From: Rhabditoides inermis | Taxonomy: Eukaryota > Nematoda > Chromadorea > Rhabditida > Rhabditidae | Assembly: GCA_963966185.1 (NCBI GenBank) | Contig: CAWZYM010000403.1 | Coordinates: forward strand, 210,001 to 274,000 | Direction of reading: 5' to 3' | DNA: 64,000 nt | Shown here: positions 35,901 to 47,300 of the stretch, piece after piece | Layout of the letters: each line of letters opens with the position of its first letter | Position numbering within the stretch: position 1 is the stretch's first letter | Notes under the pieces: generated by a model | Databases searched by the model: none | What the model was told of the DNA's origin: nothing | What the model saw: only the letters and a program-made list of their open reading frames with translations | Made by a program: the position numbers and the translations under genes

Positions 35901-38900
35901 GCGGAATTCCGTCAGAACTAAGCGAACATGACAATTTGAGATTGCGCAGAATGGGTAACAATTGATGTGGCATGATCAGTGGAATGGACAGCGAATCGGT
36001 TGTGCGCGAAATAACAGAAGGTAACTCACCATTGTCGCGAGTATAGACGGAAGCAAAGTAACCAGCGAAAGCGGCAGCCTTGCATTTGTCAGTGACCAGC
36101 GGGTCTGACCCATTGGACATGCGGTGCGGTAGGGTGCGCTTCGGCTTGATCAGAGAGCCCACATATGCATGGAAGGAGCGGGAACCAAGCAAATATTTTT
36201 GTTGGGCTAGATTACGCGAGAACTTTTTCAAATGTGCAGTAAGATTATTTGATACTTTCGCGAAAAGAGGATCGTGGACCATACCCGCATTGAATAGACG
36301 CAGCTTCTGTTCAAAAAGATTGCGGATATGCTGGGGATAGGCTGACCACTTAGTCTTGCGAATAGAGAAGGGCACGTACACAGCAAAGAGACAAACTACA
36401 AACATACAAAACCGAGAATACAGATCATCAATATCCGAAAAACCAGTAAACAATTTACACCAGTCACAACTACGAAGGGCATTGCGGATAGATTCAAAGT
36501 CGGCTTTACCGAAACTGGGATACGGTAGCGCTACTATGCTATCGGGAGAGAACGAAAAACGCGCTTCGAGGGAATTGTGATCAGAAGATGAGAAACTGCG
36601 GCGCACTCACACACGCAGACATTACGAGAGAGGGATTGTCAGTCTAAAGCCAATCTATGCAACGATTGATGCGCGTGGGAGAGAGAATGCAATGAGATAG
36701 ACCCGCGGAATCAAACAACTCGCCGAAACGTTTACCCTTTGCGAGGGTATCGATCTCGGAAATATCAATTGCGTGAGGTATTTCCTTTTCGGGTATTTCC
36801 TCACACTGCGTGTACAGCCTACGCATGCGTGACGCAAAAAGAGCCCGATTCTGCGTACGATCCGAGTGTACGCAGAATTGGGGGCTACGCATGTGAGATG
36901 TGCGTGAGCCTCTCACACATGGTATCAGTGCGTAGCAGTAGTCATCTGATGAGGGTTGACGTTGTTTTTGTTCTCACTTGATCTTGCATATTTAATAGTG
37001 TGAGGACCATCACATATAGAACGTTTATCTCATATGCAAATATACAATACAGGACTCGCATAATTTTTACAGAAACACACAAATTATTGTCAATATCATC
37101 AGCGTATGGAACAGGAGAAACATTAACGGTGCCACCAGTCCCCGGTTGCGTCAGTCCTCGTCGGTCCTTGTCCTCCCGTCGCTTCGCTCGTTGCTGTCAC
37201 GGTGCTTTCACGCACCCTCCAGCTGCTTCCTCCCGCCTCTCTGAAACAGCCCACATTGTAATTAGCAGAGAAGACAACAACGTGCATCAACATTCTGCAA
37301 CACAGGCTGCAACAAGGTATCAGGTATCATAGAGATACAGCAACTTGAAACATGTATGACAGCAACACAAATGAATCCGAGATCATAAACTACCGAACTC
37401 ACCTTATTTGAACAATGGATGGCCTCAGCCGACTCCGTGCGGTACTGGCCATCATGTCTGTGACATCGTCGGGATTGGAGGCGAGGAGAACGCGCGCCCG
37501 ACATGTGCATAACTAGATGAAATGGTTATGTGAGGGAGTATTCCGAAGGCGATTCGAGAGTGTTCTGGGGGCGATTCGAAAAGTAATTCCGAAGTGTTTC
37601 GAAGACATACGAAAGTGTTTAAAAGAGACTGACCGCAACTTCCAGAACAAAATGGAGATATGATTTCGTTGTCATTACGCCATCGAAATTCACTCATTTA
37701 CATTCAGAATAATCTGATTACGTTTACAAAAACAATTCGGATTGACACTCACTTTATGGAAGGCAGCCTTGCTGCGGGTGTTGACAGTGGTTCTTCCATT
37801 TCTGCTTCCTGGTAGACGACTGAATGATTAAAATGACATTCTAGCTGTAGTACACAATAACATAATAACGTATATACACTATACAAATAACAAACACAAG
37901 CAAAACAACAAAATTCAAAACGAAAACAAAACAGTTTTGCGCATCGGCGATTGATCTGTAGGCTAATATCTGCTAGCCAACGTAAGTGGGTGCTCATTTG
38001 TCATTTGAATAGTGTACATGTTTATTCTCACGCATGTGGGATTTGCGTGAGGTCTGCCAGGCCATCGCTCGGGTATATTCTCACGCTGCGTACACAAAAT
38101 TTGACAGCGGTACGCATGTGAAGATTGAGTGAAGCTATGCTACGCATTGTTCACAAGCGTGGATGACAGACTGGGCGGCGGGCTGCTTGATGCGAGTGGG
38201 TCAAGTTTCACGCATTCCTCACGTGCGTAGAGCAAACTCGCAAGAGAATTAGCGTACTTGGGCGCGCCCTACTCATCTCTCTGCATCAACGAGCATAGCT
38301 CAGCAGGTAGCGAGCTAGCGTGGTAATCCAGGGAGTTGTAGGTTCTCTCACCGCCGCTCTAATTTTGTTTTGCAAAACTTAAATTTAGACGAAAAAGTCT
38401 TCTATGACGTTTACTACTATTGTATGATCAATTTGAAAATGATATTCGAAGTTTTGCAATTTTTAAATTTCCACTACCGTTTTACCACTGAACGATGCGC
38501 TCACGCACTGTGTTTTGCGTAGCAGCCAAGTGTGCGTGTGCAACGAACACACGCACACTTGGGCAGCTTTTGCGTCCACGCATGCGTAGCATGTGTACGC
38601 AGCGTGGAGAAATATCCGAGCGCGCACTCGCTTCACGCACTCCCGACAAGCGTAGCCTCGCCTCTCTCTCTCGCCCCCCGCGCGCGCTTCTCACACACAC
38701 TCGCCACATGCGTACGGTCGTCTCACGCACATTCCACATGCGTACCGCTATCTAATCTTGTTCACGCAGTGTGAGGATTTACCCGAGGATTGATGCGCGT
38801 GGGAGAGAGAATGCAATGAGATAGACCCGCGGAATCAAACAACTCGCCAAAACGTTTACCCTTTGCGAGGGTATCGATCTCGGACATATCAGTATTGAAA

Positions 38901-40421
38901 TCACCCGAAAGTATCACAGACCGATTACAGGAGGACAGATCAGAAATGATATCAATAAGAGACTCATCATTCGCGGAAGTGGTACTAGGAGGGCGGTAGA
39001 CACCAATGACACGGATGTCGAGAGAGCGAGAGGACACATCTACACACACAACATCACATGAACAGCGAGAGACTATGGAGACATGGGAAACACACAAAGA
39101 ATCTTTAGGGAGGTTCTACGATGAAAATTGAACCAAGTTATGGATCAAAGAAGGGTAAAGTTTCCATTTTTGCCCCAAGTTTCTCGCTGTTGAACTGGGG
39201 GTCACGTTTTGAAACTCAGCCCAAACCTTGGTCATACTTTACCCACGCCCAAAACTTTGCTCAAGAAAGCATGGGACGCTGAAGAGAGTTAGACAGAAAA
39301 GGTGGGGGTGGGTAAAGTTTTGCACAAAAAGCATCTTAGAATCTCCCTTACAGAGAATAAGAATTCCACCGCCACGTGAGTTACGGTCCTTCCGGAAAGT
39401 GGCATAAGGTAGATCGGAAATGAGAGAGGAATCAGGCATAGACTTATCAAGAAATGTTTCAATGATTACAAGAATATCAGGGCGGTTTAGAGATAAATAT
39501 GCATGAAGGTCTGGTAATTTGTTTTTGATGGAGCGGGCATTAAAACATACAAAGAACAATGTGGTGGTGGGTGTGTGTGACACTAGTGGAAAACCTGGTC
39601 GGACTGCTGCTCAGCCTGCATCTGCACATCTCCCCCGCAAGTCTCCATGGGAGAAGGGCCCGGCTGGGAAGAGGCAGTGTGCACGGCAGGCAACGGAGGG
39701 AAGGCAGACACGCTGGCAGACGAGAACGACGGGAGACGACGAGAGGCGGCGACAAAGGGGCGGGGCGTGAGCGGGGGGTGAGCAGTACCAGACTGACCGG
39801 GGCGCGGAAGGGTGGCGCGGAGAGAAGGAATGTCGTTCCGGAGAACAACCTGACCAGCGTACACGACGTAGTCCTGCTTGGTCCTCTCCCTCGTCTCCTT
39901 GCACTTCTTGCGGAGCTCTCGGTCTCGCTTCAGCTGCTCATCCGGAAGAGACTCCCGGATGAAGATACCGCGAACCTTGTCACGGTTCTTCTGGTACGCC
40001 GAGACGAACGCGGACGCTCCGCGCGAGCTGCTGAACACCACCTTGGTGGTGCGAGTCTGGCCGGTTCCCATGCGGTAGACGTCGAGCACCCTGTACTCCA
40101 CTCCGAGAATGTTGGCGATGGTCGTCACCCTGTGGTGGTCATCGCTCACGCGGTCCTGCGGCTGCTCGAACCTAGACTCGTGCAACCCGAGAATCACAGA
40201 GAGAGAGAGAGAGAGGAGGAGGAGGAGAGAAAGAGAGTGAGAGAGAGAGAGAAGAGAGAGAGAAGAGGAGAGGAGAGAGAGAGAGTTCAGCGTCCGACAA
40301 CTGTCTCAACATCACAAAAGAGGAGGTCGCGTTCATACAACATACAAGCGTCCTGGACACGGTACCGTTATATCGATTTTTTTCTAAATACTTTTTTTCC
40401 AGGGCGCTAGAGGGAGATAGT

Positions 40422-40477
<56 letters not shown>

Positions 40478-40478
40478 A

Positions 40479-40577
<99 letters not shown>

Positions 40578-40667
40578 CTGCAGAGCCTTCTAGAGTCTTC
40601 CGTGGGCGCTATCCACATCGACAAGTTCACCATCGACATCATAAACACGCGGTGTGACAATTTATAG
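32941..40667 (+). CDS. Candidate small secreted protein, retroelement in intron
   Basis: Five exons join in phase to give 117 aa: 32941-32983, 33029-33129, 33609-33663, 40291-40361, 40584-40667. Exon 1 is a signal-peptide-like MTLRLMFALSLLLP, and a TATA-like box lies about 80 bp upstream. The mature part has two cysteines (NCLN, NTRC) that could pair, and a KR dibasic site. I recognise no family. Splice sites are good (TTTCGCAG, GAGTTCAG, ACTGCAG) except the exon 2 acceptor TTTCTGAG, which is weak. The 6.6-kb third intron contains the CR1-type element. An alternative last exon at 33709-33737 would end the protein early. The model rests on phase and open frame only. Confidence 0.42.
36797..38788. 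mobile_element. 2-kb non-autonomous TIR element with nested relative
   Basis: The outer ends are TCGGGTATTTCCTCACACTG and its inverted counterpart CAGTGTGAGGATTTACCCGA. A second element with related ends (TCGGGTATATTCTCACGCTG) fills about 38072-38622. The subterminal parts are full of ACGCATG/GCGTAC motifs. No transposase ORF is seen. The whole lies in the endonuclease region of the CR1 element, between two copies of a 104-bp host stretch (36663-36766 and about 38789-38892). Confidence 0.75.
38289..38360 (+). pseudogene. tRNA-like sequence (degenerate)
   Basis: Clear A box TAGCTCAGCAGGTAGCGAG, but the anticodon arm does not fold and the B box is changed (GGTTCTCTCACC). It lies inside the nested TIR element. 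Confidence 0.4.
39108..39347. mobile_element. PIF/Harbinger-like MITE, 240 bp, TTA TSD
   Basis: The ends GGGAGGTTCTACGATG and CATCTTAGAATCTCCC are inverted repeats with two mismatches. TTA flanks both sides (39105-39107, 39348-39350). The endonuclease frame is continuous on either side if the element and one TTA are left out. Confidence 0.82.
40423..40571. repeat. (GA)n tract, about 150 bp
   Basis: Long GA repeat with AAAG interruptions between the last two exons of the candidate secreted protein. Another GA tract occupies 40199-40285 at the broken 5' end of the CR1 element. Confidence 0.92.
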
Positions 40668-41147
40668 TCAGTTTCTCATTTCAGCTAATAATCAGTTTCT
40701 CAGTGCGCTCTTCACAAAGTCATTTTTCACATCCATGAACAATTTTAAGACCCCGAAAGTCTAGTAGGGTGGCATATTTGAAGTGCTGAAATTAAATTGT
40801 TGTACATTGAAGAGTCAGCTTGCGTGTTAGGAGTGCACACAAACGTAAGGAATAGTTCATAGTTTTTTTTTCTCATGCGAGCTATTCATGACAAATATCG
40901 AACAGAGCTAGACAATAGAACACTTGACGAGTTTCTGCACTTGCCAGTAATTGATGCACAACTCACCATCGTTCACATGTTTAAAATACGAGTTAATTGG
41001 CAACTTGTAAAACGTGCACTGTAATGAATTAGCAGAGAAATTGTGTCAATTGAGAAAGACTATCACGGCTATGACCTTGCCAAACGCGGCCTGTGAAATA
41101 GCCCAGATGAGCGTTCAATTAGAAATCATGCACTACAGGTGAGCAGT

Positions 41148-41192
<45 letters not shown>

Positions 41193-41590
41193 ATTGAACA
41201 GATTTATCTCAAATCGTATAGCATTGGGGGAGTTTGGTATTGATATCGGGTAGATGGCAAATGACTTGGGTCCGGCCGCGTCCGTCGTTGGTCCCTCAGC
41301 AGCAGAAGCTTGGTCGCAGCATCCTCGAGGCGTCGGGCGAGCGGAGCGGCGGCCGGGTGTATCGCGCACTATCGGACAGCTCTCTTGGTCCCCTTGTCGC
41401 GGGGAGAGAGACAGCCCCAAACAAGTACAGAATCAATTGTATTGAGTCCGGTGAGATTCCGTATTTCATTGCCTGACTGTTCGCTGCAGTCGAGTTCTCT
41501 CATATCTTTCTTTGTATCTCGCAATCATCTTCAATGCCTTTTCGGGTCTTGTATTTCCGTATTTCGGGTTGTAACTCTCCCCTAGTGTAG
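40668..41590. other. Intergenic; GC-rich open stretch, function unknown
   Basis: AT-rich to 41140, then a GA tract (41152-41187) and a GC-rich block (41260-41420) open in several frames. None resembles a known protein. No gene call. Confidence 0.4.
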
Positions 41591-42560
41591 GCAAGTTTTA
41601 GAGATGTTGTTATGCCTGTCTCGGTCACTCCTGTTTTCAAAAGAGCTACTTATTCAGCACGTGAGCAAGCGTCTCAATTTTTCTCTCATTGCACACAGAG
41701 CACATTTTTGTCTGATTCTGTATTCTTAAAATTAAATCTCGATTCTTTCAGAGGGAGATTATCGAATGCTCGGTGTCTCCACTCAATGGCACTCTCAGTT
41801 GCCTGCGGCAATTTGCCTCGCAAAATTCTCACATTTCGAATGTCTTGAACGAACATATTGAAATTGTTTCCGATCATCGAGTATTCAGTACTCATTCTCT
41901 CAATGTTGCACTCGTCCAGCGCACATGTGGTTCTCCTTTAAAGAAGGTGTTTCCTTTTTCTATCCGTTATCGACTTCTTGCTGGTTGGGGTTGCTTGTAT
42001 TTCAATCACCAGCTCACCATTCACACATTTCACATCGAAAACGTGCATTGTCTTTCTGAAATGTCGCACCACCTCTCGGCAGTTGCGCATCACATTTGTA
42101 TGGCTACCGTATGACCCGGTATCCCAGCTGTTCATCATTCAAATAACGGGCACACATCTAAAAGAGAGAGAGAGAGAGAGGGGGGGGGGAACTTTCCAGA
42201 ATGCGAGTTTGGTTCTAAGCGGAGAACTGGGTGTGCGTCGAGAACTCACTACTCGACGTGAGCGAGCAGCGGTGGATACTGTTGACTACAGTTACCGTAT
42301 ACCATCAAATTACCAAATGACCGTAGACCACAGTACATTACTACATATTAAGGTTTTATGAAATTGCCGAATAAAATAGATTCACTGATCGGGCTTTTGC
42401 ATTCCCATTTATAGAGGACAATGATGACCACACCATTGTCGAACTGGTTCGGCAATCCAACTTATTTTCTCTCCAGACCATTCGACTATGTCTCTCATCT
42501 CACGTTGTGCCGGAGACGACATCCCAGCATATGCTCTCGTCGATAAGAACCTACAACGTT
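41590..42560 (-). pseudogene. Unrecognised degenerate ORF on minus strand
   Basis: Three minus-strand frames in one order (42560-42400, 42138-41938, 41895-41686) read like protein (for example FVQDIRNVRILRGKLPQATE, FDVKCVNGELVIEIQATP) but are split by stops and a frameshift. This fits a decayed gene, perhaps a fast-evolving nematode family. I cannot name it. The tandem GA/G tract at 42162-42190 breaks it further. Confidence 0.35.
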
Positions 42561-43300
42561 AAAAGGAATGAGTGATTCAAAATTTGCTTTGACATTTCTC
42601 CACATTGTTCCTTTCCAGAGCTGCTTGGACCAAGGTGCTGCAGTTCGAGATTCGAAATATGAAGCGCGGATTTCTATCGGTGAGATGAATGTTATTTTTT
42701 CTTATCTTGCTCAGCATTTGTCCATAATTTGGTTGAAAAATAGTTATGTAAAGGTCACATCGAAATCACTCCTATTTATGTCACTGTATGTATTTTTAGG
42801 AAGCACTCCAGTCTCCAACGATGGCAGAGAAAGAGTTTCCCCGGTGAAATTCAATCTGACGGCAGTAGCATGTCTTACGAAATTCTTCAAATACGCTATG
42901 TCATATTAATCCACTGTTTTGCATAATTTGCATTCCTTTCTTTTCTCTGCCAGCGCGCGGTCGCGTGCCTTCCCCTGTTATTCCCCCGACCCCTGAACAA
43001 TGCTGTGCGGCGGAGGACACTAACCGGACTGGTACTCGATTTTGCTACTCTCTACATCTACGGCATTGAGACTGGAGAGGAATCCTCGAAGACGATGAAA
43101 CTCTCGGAGACGTCTCTTCGCGATCGATCGTTAAAGCCCGGATCTTCCGCCGCCGAGATCGAAACTTTCCCAGAAGCCGCAAGCAGGGGATGACATGCAC
43201 CACCAATAGCACGTACGCATACTCGGGACTACCGAAATCCGTGTTATTGGGACTCGCAGTAGGCGTTGCATTACTGTATTTTACCGTAATCTTGCCGTAA
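42411..43300 (+). other. Possible plus-strand exons, unrecognised
   Basis: Three segments join in phase after AG acceptors (42418-42561, 42620-42680, 42801-42909), ending at TAA. A later open segment, 43071-43300, ends in a hydrophobic stretch (SVLLGLAVGVALLYFTVIL) like a membrane anchor. These overlap the minus-strand remnant, and I cannot decide which strand is genuine. Low support. Confidence 0.2.
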
Positions 43301-43477
43301 TTTACATAATTGTACTGTGCTATTTGATTCGAGATAAATATTCTGGTTCTGGTTCTGGTTTTGCATAATTATCTCCCGATCCCCGAGGTTTACTTTGTTT
43401 ACATTTACCCATTTTTGACGATCTCTTTTGGCGTGTCAACTTTATTGTAATTTAATTGAGGTGTATTGTATCTAAAT

Positions 43478-43842
43478 GTTTGTTTATCAGCCTGATTCCG
43501 ACATGTACATACAATGGTAGCATGATGGGTTATCTGGAAGCACACACAATCCTACAATGGGGTATTGGGGCTCCTTGGCTGGAACAGTGCGGCGCGAGTC
43601 CTGACTGTTCATGGTAGATGGGCGTGAACATCGCGAAGTGACCAGTTCCGGATGCGAGGCGTGGTAGAAGATCTTGAAAGACTGCCGCCGCTGATGGTAG
43701 GGCTCTCAGAGGGTGAGAGTGGGTTCACGCGCCCCACCGGGAGGTAGTGGAACTCGGTAGAACAATTGCCCGCGAGGGGAATCGAACCAGCGACCGTTCA
43801 CTTAGCAAGCTGTGACGCTATCCACTTGGCCAACCCGGCCCC
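43478..43842 (-). mobile_element. tRNA-derived SINE with 11-bp TSD
   Basis: On the minus strand it starts with a tRNA-like head (A box TTGGCCAAGTGGATAGCG, B box GGTTCGATTCC) and continues for about 290 bp of unrelated body, ending near CAGGCTGATAAAC. TGTATCTAAAT flanks both ends (43467-43477 and 43843-43853), the signature of target-primed insertion. The anticodon stem is degenerate. Confidence 0.85.
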
Positions 43843-44308
43843 TGTATCTAAATAAATTTAGTTTTTTTTTTTCAGTTTGGTTGTCATATACGTCGTAAAA
43901 AACAAATGAATTTTGAAATATTTGTTTTCTTACACTCAATTTATCCTGGCGATTCCAAATGACAAATATGTCTGGGCGGAGCTTAGCTTTGTGGGCGGAG
44001 CGTCGCTTGCACTCACTGCGGTTTATAGTGACTCATTGATTTTTCGATCTTCTTGAAGTTTTCAGTCATGTTTCATGTTTTAAATAGTCGCAGTTTTAGG
44101 CCCACATCATTTAACAAGTTTCGAATTGAGAATTAACATCAATAAGTCGCAGTACGCACTGCTTCCTTCCTATCAGCTGTTCTCTCCCCCCCTGTTGTGG
44201 TCATTCGTGCATTGTTATTTTAATGTTTTATACATCTCTCTATTTACAAGCTACTCACGCGTGTTGTTATATTTTCGATATTCAATATACAGCGACGTGT
44301 TTCAGCGC

Positions 44309-47300
44309 ATGAATGCGATTCGCTCGACGGTGCAACGTCAGTTGTTTCAGGTGAACCACTGCTAGCGCATGTTTATAATATTGTTCATGTTCACCCCATC
44401 ACACTTCAGCCGGACGACGAGCGACTGTCGGCGCTGGTGAACATTGTGCGGGTCGATGGCAAGCGCAAGCGCCGCCCCACCTATCTCTGCCTCGTCGGTG
44501 CGTTGTTGTTTACTTGTTTACAAAACACGTTTTTTACATATTAGATACATTCGCACCTTGCTAGTTCACTCTTTGAACGTGCCCATTGCAGTCACCGCCG
44601 ACCACCCGATCTCGGTGCGCCTCTACTTTGTGAAGAGCGACAAGGAGGACAGCTACCGCAAGAAGGACCGCCACGCACTCCGCCATGTCCGCACCGTCGA
44701 CGGCATCAACCCCAGAAGGGTTTGTGTGTTTATATGTTTATTGGTTTACGTGTTTACTTGTTTATTTGTTCAGCCGATCACCGAATTCCACATCACGATC
44801 GGCGAACGGCTCTACAAGCTCGACGCCTCGTCTGCCGAGGAGAAAGATGCGTTCATTCGACAGATGTACAAGGTGAGCGTTACTCATTATTATAGTGTTA
44901 ATATGTGCCAGGAAAAAAAATAGATACACAGTTTGTGGTTGTGCTAATAGATGGGCCAGTATGCTTGTGTGAATACAAAATACTGTGGCGCGACGATGCC
45001 TAATGCCTAATGTTAAATCGTGTGAAAATTGATGTTTTGTTTCTTCTCAATCATGTTAAATGTGTTTTAGCTGTCATGCAAGTACCTGCCGGTGCAGATG
45101 CCCGACTTCTCCAACGTGCCCATCCCCGTCGACGAGCCCACACTGGTCAGTGGGTGTTATTGATTGATTATTGATTGATTGTTTGAATATCGATTTGCAG
45201 GCGATTGTGCCGGTGGAGGAGGAGGGCGAGGTGGAGACGCCACTAGAGGGATACCAGGTGCGATACAATTTATTTGTATTGATGGAAAAGAATTTGTATC
45301 ATCATAGTGAATGACAAGTCTATTGCAATCACTTCTCAGCCGAAAACAAGAATACCACATGATTCAGTTTTCATTTCTTTAAACGTGTCTGTCACTGAAT
45401 TGTGCAACAATCTTCATTCACAGTCGTTATAATCAAAGGCTCTGTCTTGTTTTCGGCTGAGAACAATTAGTACGGCTATATCCTTGTTACTCTCTATGAG
45501 TAGTGAGATAAACGCAGTTACCAACAATTCAACATCTTCCAATTGAATACTTGCAGCCGATTTCGGCCAAGGAGGAGGCGGACTTCCGGCGGCTTCTCGC
45601 CAAGGCAGAGCTCACCATCGACCAGGCCGACAAGTTCGCCGAGGTAATATTTTTAGTTGATTTTGATTTACTGCCGATATCAAGGATACAACAACGAAGA
45701 TGAAACACAAAGGGTTGAGTCTGCGTGAAGTATCTGTCGGTGGTTTCTTCTTGACGTAATATTTTCCTTTTGGCTTTATCTATTATCTTGTAATGTACGC
45801 GTGTTAATAATAATTGCAAATTTGTCGAGGTCTGTCCTAACCCATCACTTTTCGGAATTGAATATAGATGTAGCTGTATTTATTGTTCAGTTCATAGTAT
45901 TCTTTAATCATATCTCGAACTAATTAACGGAATAATTCAAGTCACAATATGTACACCTGGTGTTGCGTATATTATGTGGGTTTAAGTAATATTGTCTGTT
46001 AAAGTGGACAAAAATCCCAAATGATTGACTGAATTTACACAAGTTATGATTCGCAGGCACATTGCTACGGTAGCAAGGTTTCAGCAAAACACCTGACGTA
46101 GAGAGAATTCGAACTCGCGACATGAACCAGCCGAACAGATTGCTAGGCGAATCTCTTACCGGTTGCGCCATAGAGACGATGAGAGCAATTTGCTAGTATT
46201 GAGACATCTAGTTGATTTGCGATCAATCAAAGACGGACTGTGCAAAGAAAAACCATTCATTTTCAGCTGAAACGTATGTTTTCGAAAACAATCTAATCGT
46301 CTCTCATGCTTGTGTGTCATTATTGTCTACTTTTCTTCACAAAAACCACAAGCGCGCAGTAGATAATCGCTCAATGAAAGGACCATGCCACGTCCTCAAT
46401 GGCGCAGTCGGTTAGATGTTAACCTAGCAATCTGTGGAGTGCGCTCTGTCGCAAGTTCGAGTCCTGATACCGCTCGTGTTTTACTTTCTTTCAAATTTGA
46501 CTGTGCTCTTAGTTATCGTACCACCCGTTCGTGGTCTGTTCCCCCATGGGGGAGATGGTGGGTCTTTTCAATTTTTTGCCAATTTTATCGATTTGCAGTA
46601 CGTGATAGTGTGTTTCATAGATGATTAGTAATAGGAGTGACATGCTCACCAGCCAGAGTATGTTCTAACACGTTCCAACACGCCCTCAAATAGTTCGTTT
46701 TTTTTGTTTATTCGATCTTCTTAACAAATTATTTTTAAGTTGCGTTGTCAATCATACAATACGCCGAAGCAATGAGGGATTTTCATTCATTATCATTTAT
46801 GTATATAAACACTATTATAAGATGAGGATCAATGACGCAAGTACGCATTGTACATAGAAGATGCTGAACAGTTTTTTCACCCGGTCAGTTGAGCTACTGG
46901 TGCTGGTGTTACTGGTGTTGGTGCTACTGGTGCTACTGGTACCCATTAGTGAACCCCTTCTGATATTATGTCGTTGTTTGTTTGCGTATGGTACCCCTTG
47001 CAGGTGTTGTCGGAGCAGCTGCAGTCTCTGGACGGCGCCAACATCCAGTCCATGATGGGCAGCGAGCACGCCGTCAACACGTGAGTCACAATCAATCGTT
47101 CAATCAACCTTTTATCCGGAATCGTTATATCTGATTATGACAACACAATCATAATGATATGTTATGAAGCATACAGTAGTGCCTAAGATGCTAGAAACAC
47201 ACATAGGCTAACGCCGGGGAAAGACAGGTAGACGGACGAGGTTAGTGGTGGCATGCTGACCATTACGCGTCTGTGAGTCCACATGGTCATGTTAATATTC

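Larger units (their letters stand above)
34268..40200 (-). mobile_element. CR1-type non-LTR retrotransposon, broken and nested
   Basis: Minus strand, in order: an ORF1-like basic domain as in nematode CR1 elements (40197-39583, GLHESRF and YRMGTGQ); an endonuclease domain (39583-38790, FNARSIKNKLPDLHAYL, GVYRPPS, SGDFNTD); the linker and RT N-part (36606-35821); RT motifs FDFRKAFDRV and PSGVPQGSVLGP (35546-35118) and FFADD, thumb and end (35173-34268, stop). It ends 5' at a GA tract, so it is truncated there. Four lesions are visible: a PIF-type MITE at 39108, a 2-kb TIR element at about 36770-38790, a replacement of about 260 bp at 35560-35820, and frameshifts near 35150 and 36620. It is inactive. 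It is not closely related to the 12.3-kb fragment. Confidence 0.85.

Noticed and set aside
41234..41476. GC-rich block open in several frames
   Set aside because: Considered as an rRNA or transposase fragment; neither 5S rRNA features nor protein motifs are present.
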